Assembly: GCA_902611465.1 (NCBI GenBank)
Contig: CACLZS010000012.1
Location: 1 to 36,261, forward strand
Source: an uncultured Pelagibacteraceae bacterium
GTDB taxonomy: Bacteria; Pseudomonadota; Alphaproteobacteria; Pelagibacterales; Pelagibacteraceae
Reading direction: 5' to 3'
DNA length: 36,261 bases
Every line of letters starts with the position of its first letter. The stretch's first letter is position 1. The notes under the pieces are model-generated. The model was not told where the DNA came from. It searched no databases and was given only the letters and a program-made list of their open reading frames with translations. Both the position numbers and the translations under genes were made by a program. Shown here piece by piece: positions 32,685 through 36,261 of the stretch.

Positions 32685-33594
32685 ATTGAGTAAAAGCATC
32701 TGCAAATTGCTCTGCATTAAATATTTGTAAATCATCTATTTTTTCACCAAGACCTAATCCAATAATTGGTACTTTATATTTTTTTGAGATAGCAATTAAT
32801 ACTCCACCTTTAGCTGTTCCATCTAGTTTGGTCATAATTAGACCTGTGATTTTAATAATTTTATCAAATTCTTCTAATTGATTTATTATATTCTGCCCTG
32901 ATGTTGCATCTAAGACTAAGATTACATCCTGTGGCGCATTTTCATCTGTCTTTTTGATGACATTTGCAATTTTTTTAAATTCATCCATCAAATTTTTTTT
33001 ATTTTGTAATCTGCCAGCTGTATCAATAAGTACCTGACTAATATTGTTGTTTTTTGCGTGTTCTATCGCCTTATACGCAACTGAAGCTGGGTCAGATCCT
33101 GGATTTGACTTAATAATTGTTGCGCCAACTTTATCAGACCAAGACTCTAGCTGATCAATAGCTGCTGCCCTAAAGGTATCGCAAGCAGAAAATATTACTT
33201 CTGAGCCGTTATCTTTAAATATTTTACCAATTTTTCCTATAGTAGTAGTTTTACCTACTCCGTTTACACCAGATACTAATGTTACATTTAAATTTTCTTT
33301 TTTTTCAAAAAAATCTTTTCTTTCCAAAGGTATCATCAATTCCAGGATATACTCCTTTAGAATTAAATTTATTTCCTCAACTACATTTTTTTTTGGATCT
33401 ATTTTTTTTTGAGAGATAATACTTTTTATTTCAGATGAGGCATCAATACCAACATCAGAACTAATCAAAAATTCTTCAATTTTATTTAATGTTTCATCAT
33501 CAATTTCTTTTTTTACAATTATTTCTCTAAGCCCTGAAGAAATACTATCAGCACTTTTTTTAAAACCTAATTTGAACTTTTCAAAAATACCCAT
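32677..33594 (-). CDS. ftsY: Signal recognition particle receptor FtsY
   Basis: 305 residues: the NG GTPase domains without the acidic N-terminal A domain found in E. coli, as usual in alphaproteobacteria. P-loop GVNGVGKTTTIGK (~109-121), SACDTFRAAAIDQLESW, DTAGRLQNKKNLM, TKLDGTAKGG and the C-terminal GLGEKIDDLQIF. It docks ribosome-bound SRP (Ffh) at the membrane. The start shares a base with the dapF stop. Its partner gene ffh lies about 1 kb away on the other strand. Confidence 0.97.
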   Translation of the reverse strand: MGIFEKFKLGFKKSADSISSGLREIIVKKEIDDETLNKIEEFLISSDVGIDASSEIKSIISQKKIDPKKNVVEEINLILKEYILELMIPLERKDFFEKKENLNVTLVSGVNGVGKTTTIGKIGKIFKDNGSEVIFSACDTFRAAAIDQLESWSDKVGATIIKSNPGSDPASVAYKAIEHAKNNNISQVLIDTAGRLQNKKNLMDEFKKIANVIKKTDENAPQDVILVLDATSGQNIINQLEEFDKIIKITGLIMTKLDGTAKGGVLIAISKKYKVPIIGLGLGEKIDDLQIFNAEQFADAFTQFN

Positions 33595-34418
33595 TAGATA
33601 TTTATGTCTATTTCTTTGATACTAGACACTGGACCTTTCATATGAATTTGTTGATTTTCGTCAATAGAAATTACTAATTTGCCTAAACTAAATTCAATTT
33701 CAGTTCTTGAATTTTCTAAACTTTCTAAATTTGCTGCTACTGCTGTTGCACAAGCGGCTGTTCCACATGCTTTTGTTAAGCCTGCACCTCTTTCCCAAAC
33801 TTTAACTTTATAATAATTTTTATTTATTTTTTGTGCGATTGTTAAATTGCATTTTTCTGGAAATAATTCATTATTTTCAATCTCAGGTCCAATTTTCTCT
33901 ATATTAAAATTTTCTATTTCATTAACAAAGAAAATAGTATGAGGATTGCCTACATTTACAGCAATACCACCAGATATTTCATGGTTGTTATTATCTCTTA
34001 TACTTATACCTAAATTTTTAGTATCTAGATTTTCAGATAAAGGAATTTCTTTCCAATTAGTTTTTGGTACACCAATTATTGTTTCAACTTGACCATCATC
34101 AAGTAGATTTGAATTTAATTGTTTTGATGCTACTCGAAGGTTTATACTTTTTTTGTTTTTTTCTTTTGATAGTAAGTACGCAACACATCTTGTGCCATTT
34201 CCACATGCATCTGACCCAGAGCCATCAGAATTATAAAATACTAGTTCAGCATCAGCATCATTACTTTTGTTAATATAGATTAGTTGGTCACAGCCAACAA
34301 AATCTCTATCACAAATCTTAACAATTTGGTCTTCGCTTAATTCTATAATTTTTTGTCTTTGGTCAATAATTACAAAATCATTGCCAAGACCATCCATTTT
34401 AAATGCTTTAAATTCCAT
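33594..34418 (-). CDS. dapF: Diaminopimelate epimerase
   Basis: 274 residues. Converts LL- to meso-diaminopimelate for lysine and peptidoglycan synthesis. The two catalytic cysteines are Cys72 (SDACGNGTRC) and Cys218 (TKACGTAACATAVAA). Also FKMDGLGNDFVIID at the N-terminus and VNVGNPHTIFFV. Translationally coupled to ftsY. In many alphaproteobacteria an mtaB-type gene lies between dapF and ftsY; it is absent here. Confidence 0.97.
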   Translation of the reverse strand: MEFKAFKMDGLGNDFVIIDQRQKIIELSEDQIVKICDRDFVGCDQLIYINKSNDADAELVFYNSDGSGSDACGNGTRCVAYLLSKEKNKKSINLRVASKQLNSNLLDDGQVETIIGVPKTNWKEIPLSENLDTKNLGISIRDNNNHEISGGIAVNVGNPHTIFFVNEIENFNIEKIGPEIENNELFPEKCNLTIAQKINKNYYKVKVWERGAGLTKACGTAACATAVAANLESLENSRTEIEFSLGKLVISIDENQQIHMKGPVSSIKEIDINI

Positions 34419-34442
34419 ATACTTCAGTATTTAACTTATTTA

Positions 34443-34468
34443 TTGACATTTTGAACCTCTATTATAGT
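34443..34468 (+). promoter_or_regulatory. Candidate promoter of ffh
   Basis: A perfect TTGACA (34443-34448) is followed by TATAGT (34463-34468). The spacer is 14 bp, shorter than the ideal 17, so one box may be misassigned. A start about 7 bases on (near 34475) would place the transcript start at the edge of the structured leader. Confidence 0.45.
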
Positions 34469-34470
34469 TT

Positions 34471-34578
34471 ATCGCCGTTTCCGCAAAATACAGCAATTTG
34501 CGGTGTCTTTGGTAACAAAGAGATCGACACCAGTCAGCGAGAGTTCGCCCACTGGTGCGATACTTGCTGGATGTGATT
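34471..34578 (+). ncRNA. Structured 5' leader RNA of ffh (three hairpins and a pseudoknot)
   Basis: Three non-overlapping hairpins can form in a row. HP1: 34481-34487 with 34497-34503 (7 bp, 9-base loop). HP2: 34506-34511 with 34516-34521 (6 bp, GTAA tetraloop). HP3: 34523-34561 (4 bp, one bulged A, 7 bp, a 2x2 internal loop, 4 bp, loop GAGT). The HP1 loop CAGCAA (34491-34496) is exactly complementary to TTGCTG (34564-34569), which covers part of the weak ribosome-binding site GGA before the ATG at 34579. All 34 pairs are Watson-Crick. The segment is visibly more GC-rich than its surroundings. I cannot match it to SRP RNA, tRNA or a riboswitch I know. Confidence 0.75.
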
Positions 34579-35937
34579 ATGTTTGAAAATTTAACAAATA
34601 AATTTGAAGAAATATTTTCTTCTTTAAAAAAGGCACCTTCGCTTGATGAAAAGCAAGTAGATGAGGGTTTGAGAGAGATTAGGCTTGCTTTATTAGAGGC
34701 TGATGTATCTTTAGAAGTTGTAAAAGAATTTATTAATAGAGTGAAACCTAAAGCTCTTGGCCAAGGGATCGTCAGATCTACTACACCTGGACAGATGGTG
34801 GTTAAAGTTGTTAACGATGAGTTAGTTTCTTTTTTAGGCGATAAAAATTCTGAAATAGAATTAAATGCAGTACCTCCAGTCCCTATGATGCTTGTGGGGC
34901 TTCAAGGTTCGGGAAAAACAACTACGACTGCGAAACTTGCTAGATTTTTAGAGATTAATAAAAAGAAAAAAGTAATGATGGCTAGTCTTGATGTCTATAG
35001 ACCAGCTGCACAAGAGCAACTAAGACTTTTGGGTGAGCAAAATAATATAATAACGCTTCCAGTCATCAAAGATCAACTTCCTGCAGATATTTGTAGAAGA
35101 GCGATTAGTGCTGCTAATCTTAATGGAGCAGATGTAATTCTCTTTGATACAGCCGGAAGAACACAGATTGATTTACAAATGATGAGTGAGATTAAACAAA
35201 TTGAAAGTATTATAAATCCGTCAGAAACAATTCTTGTCGCAGATTCTTTGACTGGCCAAGTAGCAGCTAATGTAGCTAAAGAATTTAAAAGTACTGTTAA
35301 TCTGACAGGTATTATTCTTACAAGATCAGATGGTGATGGAAGAGGTGGAGCAGCATTAAGTATGAAATATGTTGCAGATGTTCCAATTAAATTTTTAGGA
35401 GTTGGTGAAAAGATAGAAAATTTTGAAGTTTTTCACCCAGACAGAATTGCCAATAGAATTTTAGGTATGGGAGATATTGTTTCCCTTGTTGAAAAGGCTG
35501 CAGAAGATCTAGATGAAGAAAAATTAAAAAAAACAGAGGAAAAATTAAAAAAAGGTCAGTTCTCATTAGAGGATTATCTTACTCAGCTAAGACAAATGAA
35601 AAAAATGGGTGGTATTGAAGGTATAATGTCTTTTTTGCCTGGTGTTTCAAAAGTTAAATCTCAAATGGATCAAGCTGGAGTGGATGAAAAAATAATTACT
35701 CAAAACGAGGCGGTAATATTATCTATGACTAAAAAAGAGCGTGAAAACCCTAAGATTATAGATGGTTCTAGAAAAAAAAGAATTGCTAATGGCTCAGGAA
35801 CAGACGTAGCCACTATCAATAAATTGCTTAAGCAATTTAAGATGATGTCAGAAATGATGAAAAAAATGTCAAAAGGAAATACAAAAGGAATGATGGATAA
35901 AGGCATACCACCAGAACTTTTTAATCAATTAAAATAA
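34579..35937 (+). CDS. ffh: Signal recognition particle protein Ffh
   Basis: 452 residues from ATG 34579 (FENLTNKFEEIFSSLKK, the normal Ffh start). The frame extends upstream to GTG 34555, but that start would put 8 residues encoded by the structured leader in front. Domains: N (~1-90), GTPase G (~95-295) with P-loop GLQGSGKTTTTAK (~107), DTAGRTQID and the TRSDGDGRGGAAL motif, then the M domain (~325-452) with Met-rich helices (MMSEMMKKMSKGNTKGMMDKG) that bind SRP RNA and signal peptides. It delivers nascent membrane proteins to FtsY. Followed 12 bp later by rpsP. Confidence 0.97.
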   Translation: MFENLTNKFEEIFSSLKKAPSLDEKQVDEGLREIRLALLEADVSLEVVKEFINRVKPKALGQGIVRSTTPGQMVVKVVNDELVSFLGDKNSEIELNAVPPVPMMLVGLQGSGKTTTTAKLARFLEINKKKKVMMASLDVYRPAAQEQLRLLGEQNNIITLPVIKDQLPADICRRAISAANLNGADVILFDTAGRTQIDLQMMSEIKQIESIINPSETILVADSLTGQVAANVAKEFKSTVNLTGIILTRSDGDGRGGAALSMKYVADVPIKFLGVGEKIENFEVFHPDRIANRILGMGDIVSLVEKAAEDLDEEKLKKTEEKLKKGQFSLEDYLTQLRQMKKMGGIEGIMSFLPGVSKVKSQMDQAGVDEKIITQNEAVILSMTKKERENPKIIDGSRKKRIANGSGTDVATINKLLKQFKMMSEMMKKMSKGNTKGMMDKGIPPELFNQLK

Positions 35938-35939
35938 AT

Positions 35940-35944
35940 AGGAG
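35940..35944 (+). promoter_or_regulatory. Ribosome-binding site of rpsP
   Basis: AGGAG sits 5 bp before the ATG at 35950, a strong match that fits a highly expressed ribosomal protein. Confidence 0.7.
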
Positions 35945-35949
35945 AACAA

Positions 35950-36261
35950 ATGTTAAAGATGCGTTTATCAATGGGAGGAACTAAGAAGAGACCAGTATAT
36001 AAGATAGTGGTTGCTGATAGTAGGTTCCCAAGAGATGGAAGATTTATAGAAAAATTAGGTTTTTTTAATCCTCTAATTCCGAGAGAAAAAAAAGAAAGAA
36101 TGGGATTAGATGTTGAGAGAGTTAAGTATTGGCTGGGTCAAGGGGCACAACCAACAACTAGAGTTGCAAGATTATTAGGAGAAAATGAGATTATGCCTAT
36201 GCCAGCAAAAGGTAATAATCCTCAAAAAGCAATTCCAAAAAAAGATAGAAAGAAAAATGAA
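35950..36261 (+). CDS. rpsP: 30S ribosomal protein S16 (partial, cut by right edge)
   Basis: The frame is open for 104 codons to the window end. The sequence [24 protein letters not shown], then [17 protein letters not shown] and [21 protein letters not shown], is typical of S16, which binds and stabilises 16S rRNA in the small-subunit body. Usual S16 is ~80-90 residues, so a basic C-terminal tail ([10 protein letters not shown]) is present as in many alphaproteobacteria. The ffh-rpsP order is conserved, normally followed by rimM, trmD and rplS. Confidence 0.96.
   Translation, partial: MLKMRLSMGGTKKRPVYKIVVADSRFPRDGRFIEKLGFFNPLIPREKKERMGLDVERVKYWLGQGAQPTTRVARLLGENEIMPMPAKGNNPQKAIPKKDRKKNE

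Noticed and set aside
34502-34561. tRNA-like cloverleaf
   Set aside because: Three hairpins and a TTCG are present, but there is no 7-bp acceptor stem, no 5-bp/7-base T arm and no anticodon arm of proper size.
34571-34576. ATG-TGA minimal upstream frame before ffh
   Set aside because: Two codons only; easily by chance, with no supporting signal.
34471-34578. Bacterial SRP (4.5S) RNA gene next to ffh
   Set aside because: The conserved domain IV pattern (a GGTCAGG-type strand, GGAA-type loop and AGCAGCC-type strand) is absent, and the region runs straight into the ffh start without a terminator.
34555-34578. Longer Ffh N-terminus from GTG 34555
   Set aside because: The extra 8 residues would be encoded by the end of the structured leader, and Ffh homologues begin at the MFENL-type start.
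1-36261. CRISPR arrays, insertion sequences, phage genes, tRNA or rRNA genes
   Set aside because: No regularly spaced repeats, transposase, integrase or stable-RNA signatures were seen by eye anywhere in the window.

Overview
The window is AT-rich, very compact bacterial DNA. Many genes are separated by 0-10 bp or overlap by 1-4 bp. Protein families such as IalB, DUF2794, HspQ, Tat-dependent TRAP-type 2-oxoacid/hydroxyacid binding protein, and the dapF-ftsY and ffh-rpsP pairs point to an alphaproteobacterium. Low GC, streamlining and TRAP/organic-acid genes fit the SAR11 clade (Pelagibacterales). This assignment is inference from gene content and composition; no database search was possible.

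Layout. 1-3885 (minus): the 5' part of a photolyase/cryptochrome-like gene that runs off the left edge, argG, an IalB-family exported protein and a Tas-type aldo/keto reductase. 3957-5297: a Bax-inhibitor-1-like membrane protein and an unrecognised exported protein, convergent. 5480-8874 (plus): a surface-protein cluster with a small outer-membrane beta-barrel-like protein, a subtilisin-like lipoprotein with a long C-terminal region, and a small lipoprotein resembling PrcB. 8878-10158: DUF2794 and YciB/IspZ (minus), then HspQ (plus). 10341-14976 (plus): cytochrome c maturation operon ccmC-D-E-F-G-H, followed by a PagL-like lipid A deacylase homologue. ccmA, ccmB and ccmI are not in the window.

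14986-25922 (plus) is a coherent organic-acid region: two tandem FMN-dependent 2-hydroxyacid oxidases, a class I aminotransferase, a GlcD/LDHD-type FAD oxidase, a D-2-hydroxyacid dehydrogenase, and a complete three-gene TRAP transporter of the 2-oxoacid/lactate type. A clear intrinsic terminator separates the binding-protein gene from the permease genes. Both permease subunits are unusually large. 25923-30034 (minus) is a tight three-gene set: a gamma-glutamyltransferase-family hydrolase, an oxalate-CoA-ligase-like synthetase and a ketopantoate-reductase-family protein, divergent from an MFS transporter and an alpha/beta hydrolase (30061-32074). Oxamate/oxalate use is a testable guess for this set. 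32124-36261 holds an exported orphan, ftsY and dapF (minus), then ffh and rpsP (plus, cut by the right edge).

The most striking non-coding signal is the ffh leader (about 34471-34578). It can form three consecutive hairpins (one with a GTAA tetraloop, one with 15 base pairs) plus a perfect 6-bp pseudoknot between the loop of the first hairpin and the bases just before the ffh start codon. This is the architecture of a cis-regulatory RNA. I do not recognise it as SRP RNA or a known riboswitch. Other items of interest are a possibly permuted photolyase, a dentilisin-like subtilase/PrcB pair, and a roughly 330-residue coiled-coil extension on the TRAP large permease.
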